A stretch of DNA of 64,000 bases. Origin: Brachypodius melanocephalos. Its lineage: Eukaryota; Chordata; Aves; Passeriformes; Pycnonotidae. Both the position numbers and the translations under genes were made by a program. Where the stretch lies: contig VZSR01003807.1 in assembly GCA_013398615.1 (NCBI GenBank), positions 14,414,013 through 14,478,012 of the forward strand, read 5' to 3'. The notes beneath the pieces were generated by a model that was not told the DNA's origin, searched no databases, and saw only the letters and a list, made by a program, of their open reading frames with translations. Below, in pieces: positions 12,900-26,292 of the stretch (its first letter is position 1; the number at the start of each line of letters is the position of its first letter).

Positions 12900-15800
12900 T
12901 AAAAATGCAAAGAACAGATCACAGGCTGTAGTTCTCAACACTAGAAATAATCCAAGTGACTAGCTTTATTTGTCAGCAGGTTTTCCAAGGTTTTCAGTTC
13001 ATTTCAGTCTACATATTCCTAGCTTTAGATCTCTTTCAAGACACTTTTCTTCCTGTCTGCCTGTCTGAAAGAAAATTTAAACATGCAAAGTTTCTTCATT
13101 TCCAAAGCTCTCCACAAGAATGTCTGTGAACTGGAGTCTCTTAGGCATTATTTTTACCATGGCTTATGCAACACAGAGCAACCAGAGCAACATGGAGTCC
13201 TCATAAACCCCCTGTAAAGCAGCAGGGAAACACTTTAAATTCTCTTTTTCACTGCCAGCAGAGCACCTGAAATCTTTGAGAAGCCAATATGAAATGCAAT
13301 ATCCTAGTCATAATAAGGGATATGAGGAATGAACATTGTGAAAATGGATCTAAAATCATGTAGAAGTGATTTTGAGGGGTGTTTATGGACACAAAAGAAC
13401 ACTGTAGACAAGGAAGGGTTTTATTCTTTATCCTGGTTTCAGTATAGCTCTGCATATGCCAAGTAGGTATATAGTAACTCCTAGCCAGAGAACACCTTCA
13501 GTGGAAATGAGTCTCACCTCTTACGGTTCACACACAAGATTCAAGCACTTAAGAAAACAGAAATCAAGCTTCAAAGCTGAACAGCAAGTCCATATGGAGG
13601 TCTCCCCCATCCATTTTCATAAGTCCAAAGACGTCACTTTGAAAGCTCTGCTATAGCTAAAAACTATACAATCCTCATTAAAAAACATCTTAGGTTCAGT
13701 ATTCACAGCTATCATAAGCACAAGAATGAATTCCATTACAAAAGACTGAATTTCTTTCTTGCTTTTTGTCAGACTGAAATATCTTCTTTTTATTATAAAC
13801 ATTTCTTTCATTTAATCCTCTATTGATTTCAATTAAGTTCTCACCAGGTTTGCATCCCCAGCTGAGGAGTTTTTTCCCCTCATTCATCTGGTTTTTTGAC
13901 TGTTCTTCAAGGTTTCAAATCCAATGAAAACCCTAGGGAGTGACAACAAAAAATGGGCACTGTGCTAGCAAATAAACTTCCTGTAATCTGTCACTGTGAA
14001 ATTCCTTTAAATTTTCTTTTTTCACAGATGGGCAACAGTGGATCTAAAAAACTAATTAATGATTCTCATGAAATGCTTTAAATTTAAAACTATTTTGAAG
14101 GGTTGTAAAAAGGTGTTCTTCCCTAGGAGGGTGACAAAGGGAAAATATCAGTTTATGGCTAAAGAACTGTTCTGTAAAATCAGAGATGTGTGCATACAAT
14201 ATTCTGAGCAATAAAACTTCTTGGTCCTTCTCCTATCTGTAAATGTCTGACAAGACCTGTCCTGTTTCCTATGGTTTAGTACAAAGAGATTTATTAGGAC
14301 AATACAGGTGAATACCAGAGAAGGACTGAAAACATACAACTATCCAGCTGTGCTCATTTATATATCTGCTTTTTCAATAAGCAGAAATATTAATAGCATC
14401 AGTAAGTACAAAATCTTTGCTTACATAATTTGCATCTACTTTCAAAATAGAAGCGTGGTTTTTTTCCTTATATTTAATTTCAATAGTTTGTTTTTATTTT
14501 AAAATTACACAGTCTGAAGTATTTACCAGAAATATACCTCAGAAACCTTGAAGAATAGTGATGACTGTAGTTACAGGAATTAAGATGTGATTTTTGTAAT
14601 GATCCCATCTTAATTTCTATTACTACACCAACTGCATATTTAGCTCCAACAGGTCTTATGCCAAATGTTAAAGCTGAATAGGCTCTTTGATTGGTAGAAG
14701 CAGAAAACTGGGAGGATTCCTATTAAAAGATAATAATCAATCAAAAGGAAAGCTGTTTGAATAGGCCTCAGAAATGGTCAGAGCATTTGGTCAAACAAGC
14801 ATAACTTGTTTGGTTTGGTAGATTCTGTACAACTTGAAGTCAAGAGGAGCTGAAGTGTTTTATGCAAAATCATGCAGAATGACCAATGTGAAACACTGTC
14901 AGGGCTGCATACAACTGCACATTTTCCTATGCCTCTAATATAATACAGTCCAGAATATCCACAGGTGTTATTCATGACCTCTGTTTCATGACCTCATGAT
15001 TCTCATAAATTAGCATTTACAAATACTAAAATGGAAAGCCTTTGTAAATATATTTTTTTAAAAAAAGGTTAAAAAAATCAGAGTTTCTTTTATACACCTC
15101 TCTATCTTTTCACTTTATAAAATGTCAGTTTCTGCAGAAGTTTTCAGATGCATAAGTTTTTCAAATATGAACTGAAAAGCTTACTATGGCAACTTAGATC
15201 AGTGCAATATTGCTCTTGAAAATGAACCTGCAAGGGAAATTACTTTCTGAAGAAAAATAATTTAAATATAATGAAGACTCAAAAAATTTTCCTTTTCTCA
15301 TTCCCTGCAACACGTACTCTCTAAGGAACAAAGTTTTTGCTATTATGAACAACTTTTAATTTATATGTGTGTTCTGCCAGTCGTTGCCCAGGGTGATCAT
15401 TAGTGTTTTGGTTCTTTTAACTACAGTCTCAAAGATCTGCACACAGTTTCCTTCTGGCACAAGACTTCAGTGTACAGAGTCTCAACTGTGGGGTTTTGAA
15501 AGGCTGCTAAGAATTGGAGGAAGAAAAAAAAAGACATTAAACTTCAGAGTTACTGCTGTCTCATCAATATTTTTGGTTTACCTATGTATAAACCCCCATA
15601 TTCACAAATATTCAGGCAGGAAATCTGCACAAGGGATTTTCTCAGACACATTCCAAGTTCCATGAGAACTGTGCAGTTTATGGCTAACAGCCTGCTAGTG
15701 TTTAGGAATTCTCTCCATTTCCTTTATTCTACCTATGGGCCACTGACTGATTTATCACATTTACCCCTTGCATAAGTTCAATGTGAAACTGCACAACAGT

Positions 15801-16510
15801 AATTTTATAATTTTATGAAATATTAAAGAAAGCAAGAATGGGCAAGCAAGAGGCATTGATTTATAGTCAAAACCTGCTACCGTTTGCAGAAGTGTAACTG
15901 CTCCTCCTGAGTCTTGAACACCAGATGAATGCTGAATTACTTAAAGTGTTTCAGTTACCTGAAAGTATAGAAAAGACATATGAGCTCTAATCTGAAAAAT
16001 GCTATACTTGCACAAATTTCTTTCTAGAAAGAACAAGGAAAGGTAGATAAATAATGTGAATCTATGTCCTTTTCAAGTTTAAAATTTTTAGTTCCTTTGC
16101 AGTTCTGAAATGTTTCATATCTTAAAACAACCATTAAGTACTGACTGGAAATACATGAACTGTAAGTAAATCAGATCTGATGAAGTTGGTGTTTTCTTGA
16201 AGCTAGGAGAATAAGCAGAAAGTAATCACCAAAAGGCAAGTTTACAAGGAATCATGTGGAAAAAGTACACTACCTATCTTAATTACTCACTGAAATTTTT
16301 GAAGGAACTGATTTGATATTTTGCTTCTACTTGATGATCTATTGTTTTTAAACGTGAAAAAAGACTAGGCATATTTTCACCCTGTGCTTTTAATCAGGAC
16401 TTTGAAGTGTGATAAAATTCCGTCATCATCCCATCATCAAGACTGTTGATAACAAATTATGTCAGTGAGTCTCCATCCCAGTATTTTTATAACTATTAAT
16501 CCCAGTGCAA
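12900..16510. other. Unique AT-rich DNA, nothing recognised
   Basis: Short ORFs only. A strong minus-strand acceptor-like site lies near 15960, but every frame after it stops within a few codons, so no exon is called. Confidence 0.5.
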
Positions 16511-16517
16511 CGATTTC

Positions 16518-17712
16518 CATAGAATCATAGAATGATTTGTGTTGGAAAGGACTTTTGAAGATCTTCTAATTCCAGCTTGCTTTGAACACCTCCAAAAATG
16601 GGGGATCCATAGCTTCTCTGGACAACTTGTTCCAGTGCCTCACTACCCTCATAGTAAGGATTTTTTTTTTCCCAGTCTAAATCTACCCTCCTTTGGTGTA
16701 AAGCCATTACCCCTTGTCCTCTTACAGGGCCTGGTAAAAAGTCATTCTGTATCTGTCACATAATCCCCCTTTAAGTATTGAATGGTCTCAAGATATCTCT
16801 GATGCCCCCTCATGATTTTCTTGGCTCTCTGGATTCATTCCAAAGTGTCCATGGCTTTCTTATCCTTGGGACCTCAAAACTGGATACAGTAGTCCAGCTG
16901 GAGTTTTGCATGAGCACAGTAGAGGAGAAGAATCATATATCATGAAATGCTGGCCACAGTTCTTTCTATATAGCTTAGGATACAATTATCTTTCTGAGTT
17001 GCCAGGTCATGTTCAATTTTTCATCCATCAATATCCTTAAGCCCTTCTCTGCAAGGGTATTACATTCAATACATTCAATAATCAGCCTGTACCAATACTG
17101 GTGATTTCACCAATCCTGGCACAGCACCTTACATTTGGTGTTGTACTTCAAGAGATTCCCACTGAACCCCTTCTCATCCCATGAGATGGCATCCCTTCTC
17201 TCATGGGATGGCTTGGTGTGTTCTCTAAACTTGATGATGGTGTACTCAATCCCCCAATCTCATTATTAAAGATGTCAAACCACTTCCATATGGAAAGTGC
17301 CATATGGAAAGTCCTCTCCCTGAGGGACACCACTAGTTACTGATATCCTTTGGACACTGAGCTATTGACTACAATCCTTTGGATGCTGCCATTCATGCAA
17401 TACTTCATCCATTAAATCCATACCTCTCCAATTTAGCAACACAGATTTTCTGTGGAACAGTTTCAAAGGCCTTACAGAAGCCACAGTAGAGGACATCAGT
17501 TTCTCTTCCCTTATCCACCAATCCAGACATTCTGCCATAAATCCCCAGATTAGCCAGTCATGATTTTCCTGTTTGTGAAGCCATTCTGTCTAATCACCTG
17601 CCTGTCATCCACATGCCTTGATATATCTTCCAAGATGATCTGTCCCAAGATGATCTTACAGACACAGAGATGAGGCTGGCTAATTTGTAGTTTCCAGGTT
17701 TGTAAAACTCTC
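16518..17712 (-). mobile_element. CR1 LINE, 5'-truncated, antisense
   Basis: The plus strand starts with ATAGAATCATAGAATG, the reverse complement of the CR1 3' tail. It continues through the usual 3'UTR text (for example CTTGTTCCAGTGCCTCACTACCCTCATAG in pieces), so the element is on the minus strand. Toward 17.6-17.7 kb the minus strand still encodes reverse-transcriptase pieces such as ILEDISRHVDD..VIRQNGFTN. The frame is broken by many stops and indels. It also carries internal rearrangements: a perfect 12-bp inverted repeat at 17175-17210, a short tandem duplication near 17285-17311 and another near 17627-17656. It is a dead copy. Confidence 0.9.
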
Positions 17713-17719
17713 TCCCTCA

Positions 17720-19620
17720 GAAAACTAAAATTCATTATTATGTCGTAACTCTACATGCTCTCCAAGCTTCCAAAATCTTCTGAACATGCACAATTATTAA
17801 GAAACAGCCACAATATTTTGGCATATCTAGATCATGACGTGGAAAAGACAACAGACATTTCTTTTTCTTTTGTTAAGCCTCTTTTACATATCTTGAAAGC
17901 TGACACACCTTGACACAGACCACAACATCCTAGAGCCTTTCACAAAATAATGAACTTTTAAAATGTTTCACTTTTTTTTTTTTTAAATGCAATATCTCGA
18001 ACCATAAATTTCAAAGCTTTGAGGGGTCTCCTGTGCATTCAGGAGATTAAAGTTCCTTCAAGCTGGTTGGTGAGAGGAAAAAACATAAAAGGGCAATTTA
18101 ATTTCTGTTGTGAATCACCAGTTACACTGATAGCCTAATATCTTCAAAAATAAAGTACATTGTTTTATGTGCTTATATATATGTGTATGTATAACACATA
18201 GAAATTTTGGCATAATATTTTACCATCACAATTTTCTTCAAAATATAATTATTATATGAAGTCAGTTTATCAAGAGACTTGTTAAGGCATGTTTTGTGTG
18301 GAGTGTCTTTACATATATATGCTAAGGCATACCAAAGAATTTCCTAAATACATCAAAATACATGCATTTATTCCTTCAGTTGGAGTCTCAAATGGCTGAT
18401 TATTAAAATGCCATATCTTGATTATTTTTCCTTCATTATCTGCCTTTCCTTGTATGATTTTGATCTTTGCTTCATTAAAGTCAGCATGTTTTGTACACAA
18501 TAGTCAGTTATATTCTCTCCAAGGATTCCTTCTCTTAGGACAGTCTGACCTTCAGCAGCTGAGAATCAAGAGAGAAATTCATTAACTCAAATGCTGCAAG
18601 ACCCTTTATTAAGATTCTGGTAATAAATTGAAAAGCATGCTAGGAAGCTCAGCAGAATTTAGACTTTCCCCAAACTAAGATGAAACTCTTAGGGACTCTG
18701 GCTGCAGCAGGAACCAACTTCAGTGCCAGAAAATTTTGCAAAAACATAACAGTCAAGAAATAGGATTATGTATCTCCACTTCCTCAGCTTCTCACCTGCT
18801 ACCCAGGCACCTAAAGGCTATCTGCAAATTAAGGGAAGTGGTCTCCGTGTTCTGGAGAAAACGGGAGAGGAACTGCTAGTGTCAACAGGGTGAGGCTGGG
18901 TCCACAGGGGCTGATGTCTAGCATGGGAGAGAGAGAGGGAAAATGACACTGATTTCCAGGGATTGCACTCATTTTCATGCCAAAATAGCATCCCCCAGCA
19001 ATCATCTGCATGGTATAGCATAGCCATGAATCATTTAAAATGTCCAAGCAAAGCCGTTTTCTTTCTTTGTCTGTTTATTGTTCAGTGCAAGTTGAAGAAG
19101 GAAAGTGTTCAAGTGGAAAAGAACTGGATGAAGCTTCTCTGCAGAACTGCACTATATTTGACAAATCCAAGAAACAAAAAATTCACTTTCCTCTGGCCAC
19201 TGTTAGGTAGTTACACAAGTAGGGCTCCCCTTTGCTAGCTCATATGGCCTGCTCTAAAGACTGATGATATGTGTACTGAGCTTTTCTGGGAAGTATTCAT
19301 CTGCTTTATGTAACAGACTTGTTGAGGTCTGAATGACGCAGTTCAAGTAGTTGGATAGAAGGTGAGAGCTTAAACAGTAAAAACATTAGAATGAAATGTA
19401 CATTTTTCTGCAGTGCTCTTAGCCAAGAGGTACAGTGTCCAGGGAAATAACCAAAGGAAAATTTGTGTCTGTTAAAATCCTCAGAGGATGCCAAAAGCCC
19501 TGAATCTACTGCAGACAGGCAGATATTTTGGGGATAGGCTTGATACTGTTTCTGAAGATCCTTGCCCTGCCCTTAGAAGAACATTTTCCAAGGAGAGTCC
19601 ATGGCATTTCAACTGCCAGT
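17720..19620. other. AT-rich unique DNA with a possible tiny minus-strand exon
   Basis: No gene is supported. At 18796-18821 the minus strand shows a good acceptor (TTTGCAG) and donor (GCAG, then GTGAGA) around 26 bases. This is too short to judge and could be chance. Confidence 0.45.
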
Positions 19621-19621
19621 G

Positions 19622-20196
19622 TGTCGTGCTTTAACTCCAGCTGGCAACTAAACACCATGCATGCACTCACTCCCCTACCCCCCTGGATGAGACAGGGGGC
19701 AGAATCGGGGAAAAAAGCAATATAATAATGGGTTCAGATAAGAACAGTGTGATAATTGAAGAAAAAAAACCCCATAAAATAATAATATAGAAAGGAGAGT
19801 AGGAGAAACAGAGGAAAAAAAATATGAATAGCAAGTGATGCACAACACTGATGCTCATCACGTACTGACAGACACCAATCCTGAGCCATGATCAGACCCA
19901 GTTCTGAGTAAGTGCTGCCAGTTTATATGTGTGACATAATGTTCTGTGGTATGGAATATCCCTTTTGTCGGTTCAGACCAGCTGTCCTGGCCATGCTCTC
20001 TCCCAGCTTCTTGTGCACCTGCTCACTGAGCAAGAGAATAGCAGGGGAAACAGAAAAGTCCTTGAGTTGGGATAAGCACTACTGAGCAACAACCAAAACA
20101 TCAGTGTGTCATCAATATTATTCTCATATTGAATAAAAAACAGAGCACTGTACTACCTACTAAGAAGAAAACTCTATCCTAGCTGAAACCAGTACA
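19622..20196 (-). mobile_element. Solo LTR of an avian endogenous retrovirus, antisense
   Basis: The block starts TGTCGTGCTTTAACTCCAGC and ends with the reverse complement of TGTACTGGTTTCAGCTAGG. These match the two ends of a widespread bird ERV LTR (ERVL-like; family name from memory, not checked). The length, about 575 bp, is normal for an LTR. An A/T-rich TATA-like segment near 19922-19930 sits where the promoter should be. No internal retroviral sequence flanks it, so it is a solo LTR. I could not see a clean target-site duplication: the flanks CAGTG and CAGGA differ at two of five bases. Confidence 0.88.
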
Positions 20197-20199
20197 CAG

Positions 20200-21780
20200 G
20201 ATCAAGGTTGAACTCTTCTCACCTCCAACAATAGCGATCAGAGAAGAGAATAAAAATTTCCTTTGGTGGTATACAGTGACAGAGTCTTCTCCTCATTTGC
20301 ACTCTTCTTTGGAATAGGTTTCTTTTAAATAAATCAAGGTTGTCAAAATATCACCATAAATCAAGAAAACACTGCCATTTGTTTTGTTTGAAACTGAGCA
20401 GGATGCCTGCTTTCAAACCACTCAAATAAAGGCTTAGGAGTTTCACAAACCCGTGTTTAAGGGTCATTCTGAGATGCCATGGCTTATGTGTTATGTTACA
20501 ATAAAAGTGAAAAATGCATGGTTACAAGAACATAGAAAATGATGAACAGTTGTCATGAGGGGCTGCTGTGTGAGAGCTGAGATTGCAGCCACACTCATAC
20601 TGTAACATGAATGAAAACTCACACTCAAGCAAGGGAAGGTGCCTGCTGCTATGGTTTTCATGTAAGCCTATTGTATTTCAGTATTTAAATCTCATTTACA
20701 TCTGCAAACAAAACTCATGCAAATTAAGTGATTTTAAAGAACACAAGGATTCAGTTAAGAAGTCTGCTCTGTGATAACAACCCTGTGCTATTGTATTTTG
20801 TAAGTTCAAAATCTGAGAAAAATATTAAGTACTGAAACATTCAAGACCTCATCATTGATAATATTTTGTCTGATTGTTAATGTCATTAAAATAAGAATGA
20901 CACAGTTCCACAATATAAACTCCAGCCTTGATGACTGATTTGGTTTCTCCATTAATTCTAATTTTGGGCAGGAAGTTGTCCTCTATAACAGTCACAACTT
21001 CTTCAAGGTGTTCTGGAACAGAATTAGGGAAATTTCTAAGTTTTGGAATACATGTGACAGTAGTCAGAGTCAGTAAAAACAGCCTTTAAAAGAACTGACA
21101 CTTCATATTTCCCCTTGGCTCCCTGTTAGACTGAGCAAGACAATCAGTGGACAAACCCTTGTGGAAAAGAGCAAGACAAAAAGACCATCTTAACTCTGAA
21201 AAGATTTTATAACTTCAATCTAGCCCCAAAAAGAACAGATGTCCTATTTCATGTTGGCCTAGAATGGGTTTTTTTTTTCTGGTCATTTACATCAAATCAC
21301 AAGCCTCAGGAGTACAAACCAAAGCAATTCACTGGCAAAATTCTTTCAGCTGTGCCAAAAAAAAAAGTAATTTTACTTGACAAAATCATTTTGCACCCCT
21401 TGAAGAAAGGAACCAAGTACACTTAGCATAAACAATGTTCCAAAGTAATGATGTCCAGTTATATAGAAGGCAGGGAAAAACAAAGCAGAAAAAGCCCAAA
21501 GCAATTATTTTGTTTTGGAGCCGATCCACTGTATTTTAATAAGAACCTTCACAATTACATAATGACTCTTCATGGTTAGCAGAAAATAGTGTTGTCTTAA
21601 TTATACAGAAGTTAGTTCCCTTCTCCAGAACCACTCACACCTCTTGAGATAAAGACCTGCAGCATGATAAAGCATGTATGACAATTATAAATAGGTAATC
21701 AAAGTGCCAGCAGAGCTGGCAGTGTTTTTCCTTGCAAAAAGTACCTTTTACTAGAGCAGTTCTTAAACCACTTATGTCAA
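20200..21780. other. Unique AT-rich DNA, nothing recognised
   Basis: No gene, repeat family or strong exon signature is visible. Confidence 0.5.
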
Positions 21781-21789
21781 ATATGTTAT

Positions 21790-22330
21790 TAATGAGCACT
21801 CAAGTTCACACAGAAATGCAGGCTGCAGGACACAGCCCAAGGCACCCACGGATTTAGATGGGTTGGAGTGTGGTGACAAAGGGGATAGCTTGGTCTCCAT
21901 CTCCCCATTATCTGCAGTTTCTCCACCACACCATCAGCAGTGGATGCAGCTTGATTCCAGATCCTTAAGTTCACATGTTGGGTCTAGCTGACCTTGACTA
22001 ATGCAGCCGCACAACACCCCCTTCTGCTGTGCTTTCTGTTGAAATATGGGGGAGAGGAAAACCTCACTTCTTCCTCTCCCACACCATTTGCTCTGAGCCT
22101 GCACTTACCCCGGTGTGAGATTTTCCCTCTCATCCTCTGCAAGAGTCTGTCTTGTGCCCAGCAGCAGAAGTGTGTTGGCTCCACACCAGCTGATGCCTCG
22201 TGCTTGCTGCTATCGAGGTGCCAAGCCAGAGCTAATGAGCTCCCCGGTGTGATTGCACAGATTAGCTCTGGGTGCTGTGGGAGCCAAGGCTGTGCAGCCC
22301 CTCTCAGAAAGGCTAGACTCTGAGAATCTC
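21790..22330. other. GC-richer block, unassigned
   Basis: Base composition rises here and a few CpGs appear. The overlapping ORFs on the two strands (about 66 and 109 codons) cannot both be real, and neither is recognised. A consensus minus-strand donor (GGG then GTAAGT) lies at about 22104-22109. The block could hold a non-coding exon or an old LTR, but neither can be shown. Confidence 0.35.
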
Positions 22331-24324
22331 AGAGGAGGGGTGTCTGCACAGAACAGCACTGGACCTCAAAAGGAGTTTTAGGTAAATCGCAGAGCATTTA
22401 AAAATCCAACCAGTTTCAAGAGGGATGTCACACCGTGCCACTTGTTTCCCACAAGGCTAGCAATAGAGCAAATGGTGGGTTTCTGCTTCATTTTCTAAAT
22501 TTTCTCCTGCAAACACCTCTCATCTGTTCACCCAGCTAGCAAGGAAGTCTATTACCACTTCTCTTGAGAAAAGATGCTGGTAGTTGAAGTGGGTTCTGTG
22601 ACAGCATCTCTAGATAAATTGTTTTCAATCAAAAAGTCTTCAATCTTTCAGATGTAGTTATCCAAAACACAACTTCTATGCAGTGGCCTTTGCCTATAAC
22701 CCTTCGTCTCCATAATTACTTGATAATCATAAAAACAAGTACTGCTGATCAGTTTGCCACCAGCTCAAATCAGTCTTTCATTTAGAGCCATGAAGTTTAA
22801 GCTATCAATCCCCTCTTACCTAGTCTCAGTTCTTTTTTCCTTACCTCCCTAGTAACAGTTGGAAAACTGAGAATCATTGCAGGAACTTCTGGGTTTTTAA
22901 TAGATGTTTCATTGCCTCATAGTGCCCATTACTCAGCCTTAGGAGCTGCTTTGTCCAGTTGTTTTCCTCCTGATAAAAACAGCTGTTTCAACCGTTTGAA
23001 TGGAAGAGGCAATACATCTAATTGCACCCTGCAGCTCATACACCAGGTTCGCTCTGAGTGATAGCAGACCCGGACTTTGTAGTAAAATGGCTAAACCCTG
23101 CCTTCTAGTAGAACTGTCTGCAGCCATTTTATTTAGTAGACTAATCTAGTGTTCTGGAAGGAAAGTGTTTCCATAAGAATAATTTTCCTCTTCTGTTTCA
23201 TTTTTTTTCATATCAGCACTTTCAATAATGTACATACCATATCCATAATAAGCTTGTTTATTAAAAAACACAAAACTAAAACAAAATAGTAGGATTTTTT
23301 TTTTTTTTTTCACAGAGCTACAATGCTTTTGCTAACCCCGGAGTCTGATTTTTCTTATTTCAATGGCAAATTTCTGGAAGAAAACTGGGTATGCTATGAA
23401 CCTGGAAGTTGTTTTCAGTCCCTACTGTATCCAAGTGCATGACTGTTACATTTGCCAATACATGAAAGTCAAATCCGAACTCGGGCTATTCTTTCTTATC
23501 CTTCCATTTGTCATAACTAAGTGTTTCTTGGAAAAGTTTTTTGGAAGTGTTTTTCTGTGAGGAAACAATGCATCCTACAATTTGAAGTCTTATTTCTACT
23601 CTAGCAAAGTACTGTGGTTCCCTCCTAGAACAGACAGCAAGGAATCTGCTGCAGTATTCAAAGTTACAGGGTTTATAAGTATGCTCTTAAACTCAGGATA
23701 ACTCAGGATAGCTCAAACTCATTTTCACAATTTCACTAATCCTTAAACACAGTTCCTTACCAGCAAAAATTCAGAAGCACTTGAAGAAAATATTCTTTCA
23801 TTCACTTGGGAAGCAATGTATTTTCCTGTTGAATTTATTTACTGAAAAGACAGTCTATTCCCAAATTCCTTACCCTGAACATATAATTTCTATCTATCCT
23901 CTCCTTGCAAGTATTATTCAGAGAGAAGCTCAGCAAGCCCAGATTACAGAGAAGAGAAGTCGTTCAAGGATGGCAAGAATCATTATAACCGTCCATCTAA
24001 CAGTGCAGAAATGCTCTCATAGCTCTATGTATGAAACAGAGAAATAGAACTAATGCACCTGTGGCTTTCCTAAACAATGTACTTGTGCTTTAAAATTAAA
24101 GTGTCTCCATAGCAACTTTGAGGCATCCGAGAAGAGAGAGGAAAGAGAGTATTTTGCGAAAACCATGGAGTGGATTTAAACTATGTTGTATGTCAGGACT
24201 GAAAGCTCAGACCCCTTGGTAAGAGTATAAACATATGGCCTGAGTGAACTTGTAATATGTTGACCAACATCCATCTCAAGGAAATTGTGCTGTAAGAGTC
24301 AGCCACTGCTTTTGTTTCCAATAG

Positions 24325-24493
24325 ACTGGCAGGGAGCAGCAGGAACACTGAAGCAGCACCATCCCAAGAAAACAGAGCCCACAGCAGCAGAAGAAGGTGA
24401 ACAGGGCTGGGTGGGTGGAGGTGATCTGGATATCCTGAGATCCAAGCTGCCGGGACAAGGCAGATCTCAGCTCAAGCTTGGAAAGCCAGGTCG
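24325..24493 (+). CDS. Candidate plus-strand exon, about 55 codons
   Basis: The plus strand has a strong acceptor (TTTTGTTTCCAATAG) ending at 24324 and a consensus donor (GTCG then GTGAGT) after 24493. The 169 bases between are open in one frame (phase 1 in, phase 2 out), reading for example QHHPKKTEPTAAEEGEQGW. The composition is GC-rich and glycine-rich. It is on the opposite strand to the other exon candidates. It may be an exon of a separate transcript, a lncRNA exon or chance. Confidence 0.22.
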
Positions 24494-25831
24494 GTGAGTA
24501 GGAGTCAGGAAGGCATGGAAGAAGGCACAGGAAAACCTGCCACATAGCTCAGGCAAACACCAAGAGCAGGAGCCTGTTTAAAAGCAGTCCCTGAGCAGGA
24601 CACGCATCTGCTGACATGGCCTGACAGCTTCATTATCAAAGCTGGCCTTGAACCCAGGCAGTGAAAGCCTGTGGAGAGGGAATGTCCTCAGGCCCCTCAC
24701 AGTGTCCACTTATAAAGCCTATCTGTGGCTACTTAAATCTGATGAGGGCCAGGGGAGAGACTGCAATGTTTTGTACCTTTGAAAGGAATGTGTCCAGCTG
24801 CCTGCCCACTGGGGACGGGCAGTGCTGATGGCTCACAAACAGCATGATGCCATCTGCTTCAGGGAGGCCACACTTGCTCCTCTGCTGTCATTTTTTGCAA
24901 GCCCCAAAATGCTACTCTGTCTGAAAGTCTGTGTTTCCGTCTACATATGGGAACAACAACAACTAATATAAATAATGGCAGATGTCTCTAAATGTGACAC
25001 AGTATCTTTAATAAAATCATTCTAATAAAAACTGTATTTCTCTCCATAATGTCCACTAGATTGTGTTTTACTCTGCTAAGGACAGATGGATAGCCTTCTT
25101 CTAAGCCTCTAACTACCGTAAAGACTAGTTTTGCCTCATAACATGTTCCAGGATTCCTGTGTGACCCCTCTGCAGCCCAAGTGCATTTTTCTCCACAGAA
25201 AGCAGTTTACTGTCGGGGGCTCTTTCCCTGAGGTGGAGCTGAGAAATACTAATTCATCCAAATCACACAGTTCCCATTTCCCAGGGAATATGCAAGATGT
25301 AAATAACTTCTTATTAGAGAAACAGAAGACAAATTTTCTGTAGCAGAAGAACAGGGCTTTGATAAAATTGCCTTTGATGCAGTTAGAATTAGTTTATTAT
25401 GTGGGTCGACTGAGAATGAATATTAATCCAGTGGAGCACTCTTGTATTGATGAATAGCTCACCTTCAAATCATGTTAACTACTTTCTTTCTTATGACTTT
25501 AGTATTTTCTCCTTTTAATTCCCCTTCTTCTTAACAATTAAAGATCCACAGGTCAGCCTGATGAAAACAGAATGAACACTACACAACATGCTCATTTGAA
25601 AGCAGCAATGAAACAGCTGTTTCAACTTCATTTTGCATATAACTCTTCATTGCTAAGGTTAGTAGTACTTTTCACTGAAATATTTTTTTCATCTATTCCT
25701 GAAATTCAGAGTTTCTTCTGAGTGGACTAATAGCCCAGATATGGGAAAAGAACAAGGAATTCTCAGAAAAGAAAAAAAAGTGTAACCGTTTTAAAAGTGA
25801 ACTACTTGTTATTGTGCCATCTTCTCTTTAC

Positions 25832-25977
25832 CTACTACAGTTCTGAACAGAACATATGCCATTGCATGCAATTCAGGTGATGCTTTGCTGTTTAGGAGAA
25901 AGGGACTGGAGCTCTTTTCTGCTCCTAATTTCTTGCTCTGTCTTGAAGTTTGACACAATAACTCATGTTGTTTTCCT
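25832..25977 (-). CDS. Isolated candidate exon, 48 codons
   Basis: On the minus strand an excellent acceptor (GCTTTATTTTGCAG) ends at 25978 and a donor (TAG then GTAAAG) starts at 25831. Only one frame is open through the 146 bases (phase 2 in, phase 1 out). It reads for example KKLGAEKSSSPFLLNSKASP. The product is not recognised. It does not join in phase to the neighbouring 42-base candidate at 26251-26292, so at least one of the two is wrong or an exon is missing. Confidence 0.25.
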
Positions 25978-26250
25978 CTGCAAAATAAAGCAATAGTAAT
26001 GTGTGGAAGTATTGAAGGGCCTTTGCTTATAAGATGGTGTATAAGCACATCAGGTGGTTACAAAATAGTTACAAGCAAGAGATGGTTCTCTGCACATACG
26101 TAAAATATTTTCAGTCAAAGAGGAGGAGCCTAGACTTCAATACACAATAGTACTACAGCTCTGCCACATCCAATTTTGTATTTGAAGGTGAAATTTCACA
26201 CTTATATGATCCTTTACATCTTTGATACAGAACTTGGGTCTGTGTTTTAC

Positions 26251-26292
26251 CATCATGATCTGATATTTCTGGGTGACTTTATTCCCTCTGGA
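26251..26292 (-). CDS. Isolated candidate exon, 14 codons
   Basis: A strong minus-strand acceptor (CCTTTTTCTTTTCAG) ends at 26293 and a donor (ATG then GTAAAA) starts at 26250. The 42 bases are open only in phase 0 and read SRGNKVTQKYQIMM. It is too short for the open frame to carry weight. Confidence 0.17.

Noticed and set aside
15880..15962. Strong minus-strand splice acceptor near 15960
   Set aside because: All three frames stop within a few codons and no non-coding exon evidence is available.
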